DNA of 64,000 nt from an uncultured Caulobacterales bacterium (GTDB taxonomy: Bacteria; Pseudomonadota; Alphaproteobacteria; Caulobacterales; Caulobacteraceae): the NCBI GenBank assembly GCA_903840435.1, contig CAIMFV010000027.1, positions 62,001-126,000 of the forward strand, given 5' to 3'. Numbering within the stretch: position 1 is the first letter of the stretch; each line of letters starts with the position of its first letter. Shown here in pieces: positions 18,912 to 27,972 of the stretch. A program made the translations under genes and the position numbers. The notes under the pieces were generated by a model. It saw only the letters and a list, made by a program, of their open reading frames with translations. It was not told where the DNA came from and made no database searches.

Positions 18912-18964
18912 TTATCGTTTTAACCGATAAATTGATCTTTGCAAATAATCGGTTTTTGCGATAA
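18912..18964. promoter_or_regulatory. Twin palindromic operators of the toxin-antitoxin operon
   Basis: Two inverted repeats of the same design: TTATCG-N7-CGATAA at 18912-18930 and TAATCG-N7-CGATAA at 18946-18964. Their centres are 34 bases apart, close to three helical turns, so both would face the same side of DNA. The second ends six bases before the toxin ATG and leaves no room for a ribosome site. Binding by the Xre antitoxin at 19226-19690 is inferred from position and symmetry. Confidence 0.75.
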
Positions 18965-18970
18965 TAAAGC

Positions 18971-19216
18971 ATGAAGACAATCAGCTACTCCGCCGCAGCC
19001 GATAAGTTTCTCGCCCAGGCTGCTCCGCTAGAGCGCACCCGGATTGAAGCTGCGATTGAGCGCTATGCGATGACCGGTGAGGGCGACGCGATCATTATGG
19101 AAGGCGTTCCGGCTCGCCGCATGCGAATTGGGCGGCGCTGGCGGGTAGTTTTTATCGAGACCCCAGACCAGATCATCGTGATCAAGGTGGGCAATCGCGC
19201 AGACATCTACGAGTAG
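18971..19216 (+). CDS. RelE/ParE-family toxin
   Basis: An 81-residue toxin of the RelE/ParE superfamily. Features are an N-terminal helix pair (ADKFLAQAAPLERTRIEAAIERYA), a basic strand RRMRIGRRWRVVFIE and the C-terminal strand IIVIKVGNRADIYE, the usual RelE ending. RelE-type members cleave ribosome-bound mRNA; ParE-type ones poison gyrase; which applies here is unclear. The start is ATG at 18971, without a Shine-Dalgarno sequence, immediately after the second operator palindrome, so the mRNA may be leaderless. The antitoxin follows nine bases after the toxin's stop: toxin-first order, as in higBA. Confidence 0.82.
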   Translation: MKTISYSAAADKFLAQAAPLERTRIEAAIERYAMTGEGDAIIMEGVPARRMRIGRRWRVVFIETPDQIIVIKVGNRADIYE

Positions 19217-19225
19217 GAGAGAGTG

Positions 19226-19690
19226 ATGAGTATCCACGCCCCACCCACATTCACGGTCGCTGAACAAGACTTCGTTGTGATCCCTAAGGCCGAGTATGAG
19301 CGCCTCGTCGCCATCGCAGACGCGGCAGAGGACGCCGATGAAGAGGCTTGGGCGCGCCAAGCCTATGGCGAATACTTGGAGGCGGAAACAGAGAGGCGAC
19401 ATCTGGCCATGCCGAAAGCGGAATGGGGGCGAATTCGCGCGGGCGAGTCCCCCATCAAGGTTATTCGGCAATTCCGAAAGTTATCGCAAATCGACTTGGC
19501 CAAGGCGGCTCAATTGAGCCAAGCGCAGATTTCGGCGCTGGAGTCCGGCAAGGCCGAAGGTCGCCCTTCGACGCTGCGCACCCTGGCTAAAGCCCTCCAA
19601 TGTCCGCTCGATGTCCTCATTGCGGCCGCCGGCAAAACAGAGGGGGCATTAGGCAATGAGATTCCAAGCTCGCAGGAGGCCCAAGCTTAA
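19226..19690 (+). CDS. Xre-family antitoxin
   Basis: A 154-residue antitoxin with two parts. The N-terminal FVVIPKAEYERLVAIADAAED resembles Phd/YefM antitoxin segments; the C-terminal half (KVIRQFRKLSQIDLAKAAQLSQAQISALESG) is a helix-turn-helix of the Xre/Cro type. It should neutralise the upstream RelE-type toxin and repress the operon at the twin palindromes. I take ATG at 19226, with AGGAGA five bases upstream; a GTG one codon earlier is possible. The stop is 71 bases short of the converging aldehyde dehydrogenase stop. Confidence 0.85.
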   Translation: MSIHAPPTFTVAEQDFVVIPKAEYERLVAIADAAEDADEEAWARQAYGEYLEAETERRHLAMPKAEWGRIRAGESPIKVIRQFRKLSQIDLAKAAQLSQAQISALESGKAEGRPSTLRTLAKALQCPLDVLIAAAGKTEGALGNEIPSSQEAQA

Positions 19691-19761
19691 CGCCGAGATG
19701 AGCGGAAGCCTAGGCCGCAGCCTCGCCTCCGCTCACACCGATGGGCTTTTGGGGCCTTGCC

Positions 19762-21279
19762 CTAGAAGAAGCCCAGCTTTTTAGGGCTATAGCTGACCAG
19801 CATGTTTTTGGTCTGCTGATAGTGGTCGAGCATCATGCGGTGATTTTCCCGACCAATGCCCGATTGCTTATAGCCGCCAAAGGCCGCATGCGCCGGATAG
19901 GCGTGGTAGCAATTGGTCCAGACCCGTCCGGCCTGGATGCCGCGTCCCATGCGGTAGGCGCGGTTGGCATCGCGGGTCCAGACGCCAGCCCCGAGGCCAT
20001 AGAGGGTGTCATTGGCGATGGCGAGCGCCTCTTCGTCCGTCTTGAAGGTCGTGACCGACACAACCGGACCAAAGATCTCCTCTTGGAAGACGCGCATCTT
20101 GTTATGGCCCTTCAAGACGGTCGGCTTGACATAGAAGCCGCCGGCCAAATCGCCCGCCAGTTCGGCACGCGCGCCGCCGGTCAGCACTTCGGCACCTTCT
20201 TGCCGACCAATGTCGAGATAGGAGAGAATCTTCTCCAACTGCTCAGACGAGGCCTGGGCGCCGATCATGGTGGCAGGATCTAGCGGGTCACCCTGGACAA
20301 TGGCCTCGACCCGCTTGATCGCCTTGGCCATGAAGGCCTCATAGATGTCTTCGTGGATCAGCGCCCGGCTCGGGCAGGTGCAGACCTCGCCCTGGTTGAG
20401 CGCGAACATGGTGAAGCCTTCGAGCGCCTTATCGAGGAAGTCGTCATCCTCGGCCATGACGTCTTTGAAGAAGATATTGGGCGACTTGCCGCCCAGCTCG
20501 AGCGTCACCGGGATCAGGTTTTGACTGGCATACTGCATGATCAGCCGACCTGTGGTGGTCTCGCCGGTAAAGGCGATCTTGGCGATGCGGCTCGACGAGG
20601 CGAGCGGCTTACCCGCCTCTAAGCCAAAACCGTTGACGATGTTGAGGACCCCTGGCGGAATGAGATCGCCGATCAGGTCGATCAACACCATGATCGAGGC
20701 TGGCGTCTGTTCGGCAGGCTTTAAGACGACGCAATTGCCCGCCGCCAGGGCTGGTGCCAGCTTCCAGACCGCCATCAATAGCGGGAAGTTCCACGGGATG
20801 ATTTGCCCGACCACACCCAAGGGCTCATGAAAATGATAGGCGATGGTGTCGTGGTCAATTTCGGAAATGCCGCCTTCTTGCGCCCGCACAGCTCCTGCGA
20901 AATAGCGGAAATGATCAATGGCCAGCGGCAGGTCGGCGGCGGTAGTTTCGCGGATCGGCTTGCCATTGTCCCAGGTCTCAGCCTCGGCCAAGCTTGCCAG
21001 ATTGTCCTCCATACGCTGCGCAATGGCGATCAGCATATTGGCCCGCTCGGTCGTGCTGGTGCGGCCCCAAGCGTCCTTGGCGGCGTGGGCGGCATCGAGG
21101 GCCTTTTCAATATCGGTGGCGTCGGAGCGTGCGATCTCGCACAAGACCTGCCCCGTCACCGGAGAGGTATTTTCGAAATAGCGTCCAGCGCTCGGCGCGA
21201 CCCATTGGCCGCCAATATAGTTGTCGTAACGGGGTTTGAATTTCGGCGTGGTGGCACGGACAAATTGTGGCTTGGTCAT
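19762..21279 (-). CDS. Aldehyde dehydrogenase, ExaC/AcoD type
   Basis: A 505-residue NAD-dependent aldehyde dehydrogenase of the acetaldehyde/chloroacetaldehyde type. The catalytic Cys lies in [14 protein letters not shown], the general-base Glu in [11 protein letters not shown], and the cofactor segment in [10 protein letters not shown] and FTGETTTGR. The C-terminus [15 protein letters not shown] is family-typical. ATG at 21279 follows GGGAGA; an upstream extension of 12 codons is unlikely. It lies 142 bases downstream of an AcoR-like regulator on the same strand. DUF779, its usual neighbour, is now separated by the inserted toxin-antitoxin pair. It probably oxidises short aldehydes formed from alcohols. 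Confidence 0.94.
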   Translation of the reverse strand: MTKPQFVRATTPKFKPRYDNYIGGQWVAPSAGRYFENTSPVTGQVLCEIARSDATDIEKALDAAHAAKDAWGRTSTTERANMLIAIAQRMEDNLASLAEAETWDNGKPIRETTAADLPLAIDHFRYFAGAVRAQEGGISEIDHDTIAYHFHEPLGVVGQIIPWNFPLLMAVWKLAPALAAGNCVVLKPAEQTPASIMVLIDLIGDLIPPGVLNIVNGFGLEAGKPLASSSRIAKIAFTGETTTGRLIMQYASQNLIPVTLELGGKSPNIFFKDVMAEDDDFLDKALEGFTMFALNQGEVCTCPSRALIHEDIYEAFMAKAIKRVEAIVQGDPLDPATMIGAQASSEQLEKILSYLDIGRQEGAEVLTGGARAELAGDLAGGFYVKPTVLKGHNKMRVFQEEIFGPVVSVTTFKTDEEALAIANDTLYGLGAGVWTRDANRAYRMGRGIQAGRVWTNCYHAYPAHAAFGGYKQSGIGRENHRMMLDHYQQTKNMLVSYSPKKLGFF

Positions 21280-21421
21280 GGTCGTCTCCCTGCAAGGCTC
21301 TGGGCGTCCGTTCATGTCGGACGTCGGCTTCAGCTGTGGGAATTCTTTCAGGCACCAAGCAAAAAATCGAGGCGCGTCCAGTCGCGCGACAGGCCCCAGT
21401 GTCGCAGGACTGCGACAGTTT

Positions 21422-22420
21422 TCAGGCCCGACCGTCGCTGTGCAGACCCAATCGGTTCATTTTGCGATGCAGCGTGGCGCGGCTGACGCCCAGTGCACGC
21501 GCCGCCGCCGTGACATTGCCTTCGGACCGGGCGAGCGCGCGGCGCACGGCACCCCGTTCGGCTTCATACAGGTCTTCGCTCGCCGTAGCTCCGCGCGTTT
21601 CGCTAAAGTGCATCTGCCCCGCTTCCAGCACGTCCGAGGCTGGGCGTTGGGCGGCGATGCAGGCATCTGTCACGCCCAAGGCGACCCGCGCCGCGCGGGT
21701 GGCGCCGATGATCAGATCATCGCGGTCGACGGCCAAGAGCGCTGTTCCCGTGCGCTCGCACTCCGGCGCCAAGACGATACGGGCATGACTGAAGGTGTGG
21801 CGAAAGTGTTGGGCTTCAATGGCCCGCGCCGCATCGATCACCGCACTCGTTATCAAGGGCAACATGGCTTCGGTCAGATCCGTGCGACAAGACGAGACGT
21901 CCAGCGCCGCCGCCAAGCGCCCTTGATGGTCGAAGATCGGCGCGACAGTGCAACTCATGCCGATATTGCGGCTGTGAAAATGCTGGTCACGGTGGATGGT
22001 TAGGGGGCGGCCTTCGGCGAGGCAGGTGCCAATGCCGTTTGTCCCTTCGCGCGCCTCGCTCCAATCGGCCCCCACCCAAAGACCCCAGCGGTGGAAGACC
22101 TCGTCATCGGCGCTATGACCTCGGCGCTCGACAGGCGCGCCGTCGCGATTGGTCAAAAGCACGCAGCAGCCCGAACTGCCGACCGCCGCATAGAGCCTGT
22201 CGAGTGTCGCCTGAGCCGCATGGATCAACCCACCCATTTCCTCCCGCGCTGATTTGAGCTTGGCCTCCGACAAGGTGTCTGGAGGTCGGTGATCTTCCGG
22301 ATCAAGACCATAGAGGGTCAAAGAGCGACGCCACGAGGCTGCAACCGCAGACCGCGCAGGCGCAAGTCCATCATTCAAGACCGATAAGATCTTCTCCGCA
22401 TGGGCGCTGGTTGCGGACAT
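21422..22420 (-). CDS. AcoR-like regulator without AAA+ domain (GAF plus Fis HTH)
   Basis: A 332-residue regulator related to AcoR, the activator of acetoin and aldehyde catabolism genes. The N-terminal two thirds form the sensory region, with a GAF-like segment ([64 protein letters not shown]). The C-terminus is a Fis-type helix-turn-helix ([25 protein letters not shown]). The central AAA+ domain with the GAFTGA motif, needed to activate sigma-54, is absent, so it cannot work as a standard enhancer-binding protein. ATG at 22420 has GGGAGG upstream; a GTG ten codons earlier is weaker. It probably controls the adjacent aldehyde dehydrogenase. Confidence 0.88.
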   Translation of the reverse strand: MSATSAHAEKILSVLNDGLAPARSAVAASWRRSLTLYGLDPEDHRPPDTLSEAKLKSAREEMGGLIHAAQATLDRLYAAVGSSGCCVLLTNRDGAPVERRGHSADDEVFHRWGLWVGADWSEAREGTNGIGTCLAEGRPLTIHRDQHFHSRNIGMSCTVAPIFDHQGRLAAALDVSSCRTDLTEAMLPLITSAVIDAARAIEAQHFRHTFSHARIVLAPECERTGTALLAVDRDDLIIGATRAARVALGVTDACIAAQRPASDVLEAGQMHFSETRGATASEDLYEAERGAVRRALARSEGNVTAAARALGVSRATLHRKMNRLGLHSDGRA

Positions 22421-22615
22421 GTCCTCCCTCGACTTCCCCCTCTTGGCCACGCCTGTGGCGGGTCAGGTTTTTAAGCGAGGTTTGTATTAAGCGCGCGAAA
22501 TCTGCGCTTGGCAATCCGGCGGGCCCGCCGTCCCAAGGTTATTCAATATTGCAATGTTGTTAATACTGATTACAAATGCAGCCACACGGGAAAAATCTGT
22601 GTTGCGGGAGTGATC

Positions 22616-23050
22616 ATGCGTAAAATTCTGTCTATCGGCCTGATGTTTACAGTTATGGCGTTCGCGGCTTCGGTCGACGCCAAGCCCCGGTGTAAGGACG
22701 CAAAGGGCCACTTCACCGCCTGCCCAGCGGCGGCGACCACGCCAGCGGCAACCACGCCAGCGCCAGCGACCACACCTGCTGCTCCGCCAGCAAAAGCCAA
22801 AAAGGCGACGAAGGCCGCCAAGGCCGCAGCCACGCCTGCGGCGACACCTGCCGCGCCTGCAACGGCCGCCCCAGCAGCGAAGCCCGCTGCCCCGGCCCCC
22901 GCTGCGGCACCTGCTGCTGCAACCCCGGCTGCTGCCACCACCGCCAAGCCAGACGGCGCGACGGCACAGTGCAAGGACGGCACCTATAGCAAGTCCAAAA
23001 CCCATTCCGGCGCCTGCTCGCACCATGGCGGCGTGGCCAAGTGGCTGTAA
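22616..23050 (+). CDS. Exported DUF3761 protein with Ala/Pro/Thr-rich linker
   Basis: A 144-residue secreted or periplasmic protein. A Sec signal (MRKILSIGLMFTVMAFAASVDA) is followed by a small Cys-containing segment (CKDAKGHFTACP), then about 80 residues made almost only of Ala, Pro, Thr and Lys in imperfect repeats such as ATTPA and PAAPA, then the DUF3761 domain (CKDGTYSKSK, SGACSHHGGVAKWL). The domain's function is not known. The repetitive linker could vary in length by slippage. GGGAG precedes ATG at 22616; an in-frame extension to 22508 has no support. Confidence 0.85.
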   Translation: MRKILSIGLMFTVMAFAASVDAKPRCKDAKGHFTACPAAATTPAATTPAPATTPAAPPAKAKKATKAAKAAATPAATPAAPATAAPAAKPAAPAPAAAPAAATPAAATTAKPDGATAQCKDGTYSKSKTHSGACSHHGGVAKWL

Positions 23051-23178
23051 TTTTTTAAGGTTTAGGCCAGGGCCGATCTTGACCGCGAAGCGGCTGAGAT
23101 TGACTCTGGCCTTTCCTTTTCGCGTCGCCTGGGCGCGCTACTAAACACCTGTCCAAAAACCTCGCCGGGACCTTCGCC

Positions 23179-23790
23179 ATGCATGTTCGTGAACCCAGGG
23201 TTATACCCACGCCCCTGGCCGACCTGCGCCCCACCCAAATCACGGTGGGCATGCGCGAGGTGCAGGAAAAGCGCAAACGCTGGCGTCAGCAAAAGGCTGC
23301 GGATGCCGATGTGTTTCTCGGCGACCACATGATCCCGGTGCTACTCGGCCCCAAGGGGCGACCCTATGTGATCGACCACCACCATCTTGCCCGCGCGCTG
23401 ATTGAGGAGGGCGTCAAGGAGGTCCTCACCTCGGTTGTTGCCGATCTTTCCAATTTGAAGCGCGAGGAGTTTTGGGTGATGGCCGATAATCGCGGCTGGT
23501 GTCACCCCTATGACGCGGACGGGGTGCGGCGCAGCTTCGCCGACATTCCGCAATCCATCGCCAAGTTGCAGGACGACCCCTATCGGAGCCTGGCCGGCGA
23601 ACTGCGGCGCGCCGGTGGCTATGCCAAAGAAACCGTACCCTTCTCCGAATTCATCTGGGCCGACTTTTTGCGACGACGGATCAAGACCAAGACCGTGGTG
23701 GAGACGTTCGACCAAGCCTTACAGCGCGCCCTGACCCTCGCCAAGTCGAAGGACGCCGCCCACCTTCCCGGTTGGTGCGGTCCCGTCTAA
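23179..23790 (+). CDS. ParB-like domain protein (ParBc_2 type)
   Basis: A 203-residue protein with the ParB-like domain found in stand-alone proteins rather than in chromosome-partition ParB. Features are the LRPTQITVGMREVQEKRKRW opening and the histidine-rich YVIDHHHLARALIEEG segment, followed by VMADNRGWCHPYD. Such proteins have been proposed to be nucleotide-using enzymes, but no reaction is assigned here. No helix-turn-helix, ParA partner or parS cluster is nearby. It is a single gene converging with the S9 peptidase. Confidence 0.8.
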   Translation: MHVREPRVIPTPLADLRPTQITVGMREVQEKRKRWRQQKAADADVFLGDHMIPVLLGPKGRPYVIDHHHLARALIEEGVKEVLTSVVADLSNLKREEFWVMADNRGWCHPYDADGVRRSFADIPQSIAKLQDDPYRSLAGELRRAGGYAKETVPFSEFIWADFLRRRIKTKTVVETFDQALQRALTLAKSKDAAHLPGWCGPV

Positions 23791-23810
23791 CAGGCGCCCC
23801 GGCCTCTCGC

Positions 23811-25769
23811 CTAGGGCTTCGATTTCAAATAGGTATCGAACCAGTCGAGCTCGGCGGCATTGAGTTGGCGCAGATGTTCGGGCTTGCGAATGCCATGCCC
23901 CTCGCCATCAAACACGATCAGCTTGGTCTTGACGCCCACCGCCTTCAATCCCCGCCAAAACTCGAAGGATTGGGGTGCTGGACATTCGACGTCGCGCTCG
24001 CCGACATAGATCAGGGTTGGCGTCGTGGCGGCCTTGATGGTCTCCAGCGGCGAGAGCTTGCGATAGATGGCTGGGTCATCATAGGCAGACGCGCCAAAAA
24101 ACGGGATCATCCAAGCGTCGATGCCGTTTTCGCCATAATAGCTGATCCAGTTGGCAATGCCGGCCCCCGCCACGGCCGCGGCGAAGCGATGGCTGTGGGT
24201 GACCGTCCACATGGTCATGAACCCGCCATAGGAATGGCCAAGCATACCGAGGCGCGCGTCATCGACCGGAGCAATTTTTTCCACCGCGTCAATGCCCGTC
24301 AAAATATCGGAAAGGTCACCCCCGCCGAAATCGCGGACATTGGCACGGGTAAAGGCTTCTCCTTGACCATAGCTTCCCCGCGGATTGGGCAGGAAAACAT
24401 AATAGCCATGTTCCAAGAGCCGCCGGGTCCCGCCGCGCAAGCCGCCACCGGGAAAGGTCGGCTGATAGGCGGCACTGGGTCCGCCGTGGACGATAACGAC
24501 CATCGGTGCCTTGCCGCTGACCGGCGTTCCAGCGGGCGACAAGAGCCAGCCTTGCAGGGCCCGGCCGTCATTGGTCCACGAAACGCTTTGCGCCGAACCG
24601 ATGGGCGACACGAGCGCGTTTTCGTGGGTGATGCGCTGGGCAAGGCCGAAGGTCTTCACGGTCCCAAGGCTGATTTCCGCCGGATGGGTGAAGTCCTGGC
24701 TGACCGCTGCAATGTGGCGGGCTTGGGCGTCGAGCGCCACCTCGGCGTCACCGGCGGAAAGAGAGATGGGTTCAGCCCACAAGACCTGCATGGCGCCTGT
24801 GGTCGGATCGAGCTTAATGAGCTCAGTCTTGTCGCTGACAAGGGCCGTAGCGAACAGGCCTGCCTTCGACCAGAGGATGGAGGTGAAGCTGCCCTTGAAC
24901 CCCTCGGACAGATTGCGTGGGGCCCCGCCCCCATAGGGCGCGACAAACAGGTCGCCACCCACCGCGCCGAAATCGCTCATCAGGCCGCCAATAAAGGCGA
25001 CGCTTTTCCCGTCCGGAGACGCAGTTGGAAAATTCAACTGGTCCTTAGGCTGTAAGATTTGTCGCACCGCGCCGCTCATCGCGTCGATGGCGGTTAGGTC
25101 GGCCACCCACCAATTAGCATCCCCATCGCCCTTGGCGGAGGTGGCGACAAAGCCCTTGCTGTCGGGTGTCCAGCCAAATTCGTAGATAAATCGATCTCCG
25201 GGAGACACAGGTTTCAGCACCCCACCCGCAACCGGAATAATTTCAATGCGTTGCTCGTCGACGCTTTCGCCAATCTCCCCCACCTGCGGCGCGGCGGCCT
25301 GGGTGGCGCCGACATCCTTATGGGCCCCCTCGACCGCCAAAACCGCCAAGGTGGCATCGTCCGGCGAGAAGCGCGGCCTTTGCATGACGCCTGTCACCTG
25401 GGCGAGGGTGACGACGGTCGCAGGCGTGGCGAGATCGCGGACAAGAAAAAGGGTCGCGGTCCCGGCGGCGCGATCCCGGCCAATAAAGGCCAAGCTCTTG
25501 CCATTGGCTGAAAAGGTCGGATCGCGATAAGCGCATGTTGGACAGGGATCGATGACGGCGACCCGTTCACCCGTTGGCGCACGCAGCACCACCGCGCCAT
25601 GAGGATCTTGCACGGCATCTTCAGCCTCGTCGCTTTCGACATCGGCTAACAGCGTGGCCTGGGGACTGAGCGCCAGCGCCCCAAAGGTGTGCCGATGCGG
25701 CGTCATCTTGGTCGGTTGGGCTTGCGTCGTCGTCAGGGCGAGACCAAGCGCGGCGGCGATCAGAACCAT
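23811..25769 (-). CDS. Prolyl oligopeptidase family (S9) serine peptidase, exported
   Basis: A 652-residue S9 peptidase. An N-terminal signal (VLIAAALGLALTTTQA) leads to a beta-propeller with TolB-like repeats (PTFSANGKSLAFIG, PRFSPDDATLAVLA, PTASPDGKSVAFIGG), then the alpha/beta hydrolase domain. The nucleophile is in GMLGHSYGGFMTMW, the acid in YVGERDVECPAP and the histidine in FDGEGHGI. It should cleave short peptides outside the cytoplasm. It stands alone, convergent with the ParB-like gene and 160 bases from rpoD on the same strand. Confidence 0.92.
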   Translation of the reverse strand: MVLIAAALGLALTTTQAQPTKMTPHRHTFGALALSPQATLLADVESDEAEDAVQDPHGAVVLRAPTGERVAVIDPCPTCAYRDPTFSANGKSLAFIGRDRAAGTATLFLVRDLATPATVVTLAQVTGVMQRPRFSPDDATLAVLAVEGAHKDVGATQAAAPQVGEIGESVDEQRIEIIPVAGGVLKPVSPGDRFIYEFGWTPDSKGFVATSAKGDGDANWWVADLTAIDAMSGAVRQILQPKDQLNFPTASPDGKSVAFIGGLMSDFGAVGGDLFVAPYGGGAPRNLSEGFKGSFTSILWSKAGLFATALVSDKTELIKLDPTTGAMQVLWAEPISLSAGDAEVALDAQARHIAAVSQDFTHPAEISLGTVKTFGLAQRITHENALVSPIGSAQSVSWTNDGRALQGWLLSPAGTPVSGKAPMVVIVHGGPSAAYQPTFPGGGLRGGTRRLLEHGYYVFLPNPRGSYGQGEAFTRANVRDFGGGDLSDILTGIDAVEKIAPVDDARLGMLGHSYGGFMTMWTVTHSHRFAAAVAGAGIANWISYYGENGIDAWMIPFFGASAYDDPAIYRKLSPLETIKAATTPTLIYVGERDVECPAPQSFEFWRGLKAVGVKTKLIVFDGEGHGIRKPEHLRQLNAAELDWFDTYLKSKP

Positions 25770-25930
25770 AGGGACCTCAGAAAAGCGACGCGCACTGCGA
25801 AGCCTAGGGTGCCTATCAAGGCGCGCGCGCCCGGCGAGGGCAAGTCTTAAATCGCGACTTGCCAGCCATTAAGGCAAAATCGACCCGACTATCGCTGGCA
25901 AACCTTGGCGATTGCGGCGCGCGCGGGCGT

Positions 25931-27898
25931 CTAGCTGTCGAGGAAGCTGCGCAATTTCCGACTGCGGCTCGGATGCTTGAGCTTGCGCAGAGCCTTGGCT
26001 TCGATCTGACGAATCCGCTCGCGGGTGACGCTGAACTGCTGGCCGACCTCTTCAAGCGTATGGTCGGTATTCATGCCGATGCCGAAACGCATGCGCAGCA
26101 CCCGCTCTTCGCGCGGCGTCAAGGAGGCGAGCACGCGAGTCGTGGTTTCGCGCAGGTTGGATTGGATCGCCGCATCAATCGGCAGGACAGCGTTTTTGTC
26201 CTCGATGAAGTCGCCGAGATGGCTGTCTTCCTCGTCGCCAATCGGGGTTTCAAGGCTGATCGGCTCCTTGGCGATTTTGAGCACCTTACGCACTTTTTCG
26301 AGTGGCATGGCGAGCTTTTCGGCCAATTCCTCCGGCGTTGGCTCGCGACCAATTTCGTGCAGCATCTGACGCGAGGTGCGGACGATCTTGTTGATCGTCT
26401 CGATCATATGCACGGGGATGCGGATGGTTCGGGCTTGGTCGGCGATGGACCGCGTAATGGCTTGGCGAATCCACCAGGTGGCATAGGTGGAGAACTTATA
26501 GCCGCGCCGATACTCAAACTTATCCACCGCCTTCATCAGGCCGATATTGCCTTCTTGAATGAGGTCGAGGAATTGCAAGCCGCGATTGGTATATTTCTTA
26601 GCAATGGAGATGACGAGCCGCAGATTGGCTTCAACCATTTCCTTCTTGGCCTGGCGGGCTTCGCGTTCACCCTTTTGCACCGTCTGGACGATACGGCGGT
26701 AGTCATCAATGGGCACGCCGGTTTCGGTGGCCAGGGCAGCGACATCACTGCGAATTTCGGTGATCTGGGCGTTTTCGTTCTCACCAAACCGGCTCCAACG
26801 GACACCCAGCGCGCGAACCTTTTCCAGCCAATCCGGATCGAGCTCCGAACTGAAATAGGCACGCAGGAATTCGGTGCGCGAAATTCCGTAGCTTTCGGCT
26901 AAGCGCAATAAACGCCCTTCAAGACCCACCAGCCGCTTATTAATCGCATAAAGCTGGTCAACCAGAGCTTCGATCCGATTGTTGTTCAGCTTCAGGGTTT
27001 TCAGGTGCAGCGTGATGGTTTGAGCGAGGCCGTCATAGGCGCCGCGATCTTCGTCCGTCAGATCCGCACCGCGTAAGCGCTGCTCGACCAAGCGATCCTG
27101 CAGCTTGCGAAATGCCTCAAATTCGGAGGCAATCGCGTCCAAGGTGGCCATCACCCCGTCGCGCAATTCGGCTTCCATGGCCGAGACAGACGGGCCCGCG
27201 CCATCGTCAAAATCATCTTCGGAATCGAGATCAGGGTCGACCTCGGCCTCGCCTTCGGCCGCAGCGGGCGCGGGCTCTCCATCGGGCGCGGGCGCAACTG
27301 CCGGTGCGCCGTCCTCTGGCGTGGCGGGCACAGGCGCACCGGTCGGCGTTTGACCGCCATAGGTCTGTTCCAGATCAATGATTTCGCGCAGCAGGATGCG
27401 GCCAGACCGCAACTCGTCACGCCACACCATAATGGCTTCAAAGGTCAGCGCGCTTTCACACAGACCGCGGATCATTGTGTCGCGGCCTGCCTCGATACGC
27501 TTGGCGATGGCAATTTCGCCTTCACGTGACAGAAGCTCGACCGAGCCCATCTCGCGCAGATACATCCGCACGGGATCGTCAGTGCGGTCATAGGTTTCGG
27601 ACTTTGGCGTTTCAACAAGGGCGCTGTCTTCGCGCACCGCCACTTCGCCGCCTTCGGCTTCGGCCTCTTCCGCCTCAATGACGTTGACGCCCATCTCCGA
27701 CAGCATGGCCAGCGTGTCTTCGATCTGCTCAGAGGTGAACTCTTCCGATGGCAGGAGCTTATTCAGCTCGTCCATCGTCACATAGCCGCGCGCCTTGGCC
27801 TGCTTGATGAACTTCTTGACGCCAGCGTCAGTCAGGTCGAGCAAAGGACCGTCGTGGGTGGTTTCGGTCTCTGTCGTCTCGGCCGTATTGGTCGTCAT
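25931..27898 (-). CDS. rpoD: RNA polymerase primary sigma factor RpoD
   Basis: The 655-residue housekeeping sigma-70. Region 1.1 is at 20-75 ([20 protein letters not shown]), region 1.2 at [11 protein letters not shown], followed by a long acidic non-conserved region with an Ala/Pro/Glu-rich insert. Region 2 has [18 protein letters not shown] and [20 protein letters not shown], region 3 follows, and region 4 ends the protein with [22 protein letters not shown]. All promoter-contact segments look intact. It lies 74 bases downstream of dnaG on the same strand, the common alphaproteobacterial dnaG-rpoD order. Confidence 0.98.
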   Translation of the reverse strand: MTTNTAETTETETTHDGPLLDLTDAGVKKFIKQAKARGYVTMDELNKLLPSEEFTSEQIEDTLAMLSEMGVNVIEAEEAEAEGGEVAVREDSALVETPKSETYDRTDDPVRMYLREMGSVELLSREGEIAIAKRIEAGRDTMIRGLCESALTFEAIMVWRDELRSGRILLREIIDLEQTYGGQTPTGAPVPATPEDGAPAVAPAPDGEPAPAAAEGEAEVDPDLDSEDDFDDGAGPSVSAMEAELRDGVMATLDAIASEFEAFRKLQDRLVEQRLRGADLTDEDRGAYDGLAQTITLHLKTLKLNNNRIEALVDQLYAINKRLVGLEGRLLRLAESYGISRTEFLRAYFSSELDPDWLEKVRALGVRWSRFGENENAQITEIRSDVAALATETGVPIDDYRRIVQTVQKGEREARQAKKEMVEANLRLVISIAKKYTNRGLQFLDLIQEGNIGLMKAVDKFEYRRGYKFSTYATWWIRQAITRSIADQARTIRIPVHMIETINKIVRTSRQMLHEIGREPTPEELAEKLAMPLEKVRKVLKIAKEPISLETPIGDEEDSHLGDFIEDKNAVLPIDAAIQSNLRETTTRVLASLTPREERVLRMRFGIGMNTDHTLEEVGQQFSVTRERIRQIEAKALRKLKHPSRSRKLRSFLDS

Positions 27899-27972
27899 TC
27901 CTGCCTCCGTCCGCGCCGGCCGCCCTTCGCCGTCGCAGAAAATTCGTCACATGTTTGAACCGAAAGGCCTGA

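Noticed and set aside
22640-22990. Short tandem-looking repeats that might be a CRISPR array or VNTR.
   Set aside because: They encode the low-complexity Ala/Pro linker of the DUF3761 protein; units are irregular and there are no spacers.
23179-23790. ParB chromosome-partition protein near an origin.
   Set aside because: Only the stand-alone ParB-like domain is present, with no helix-turn-helix, no parA and no parS-like repeats nearby.
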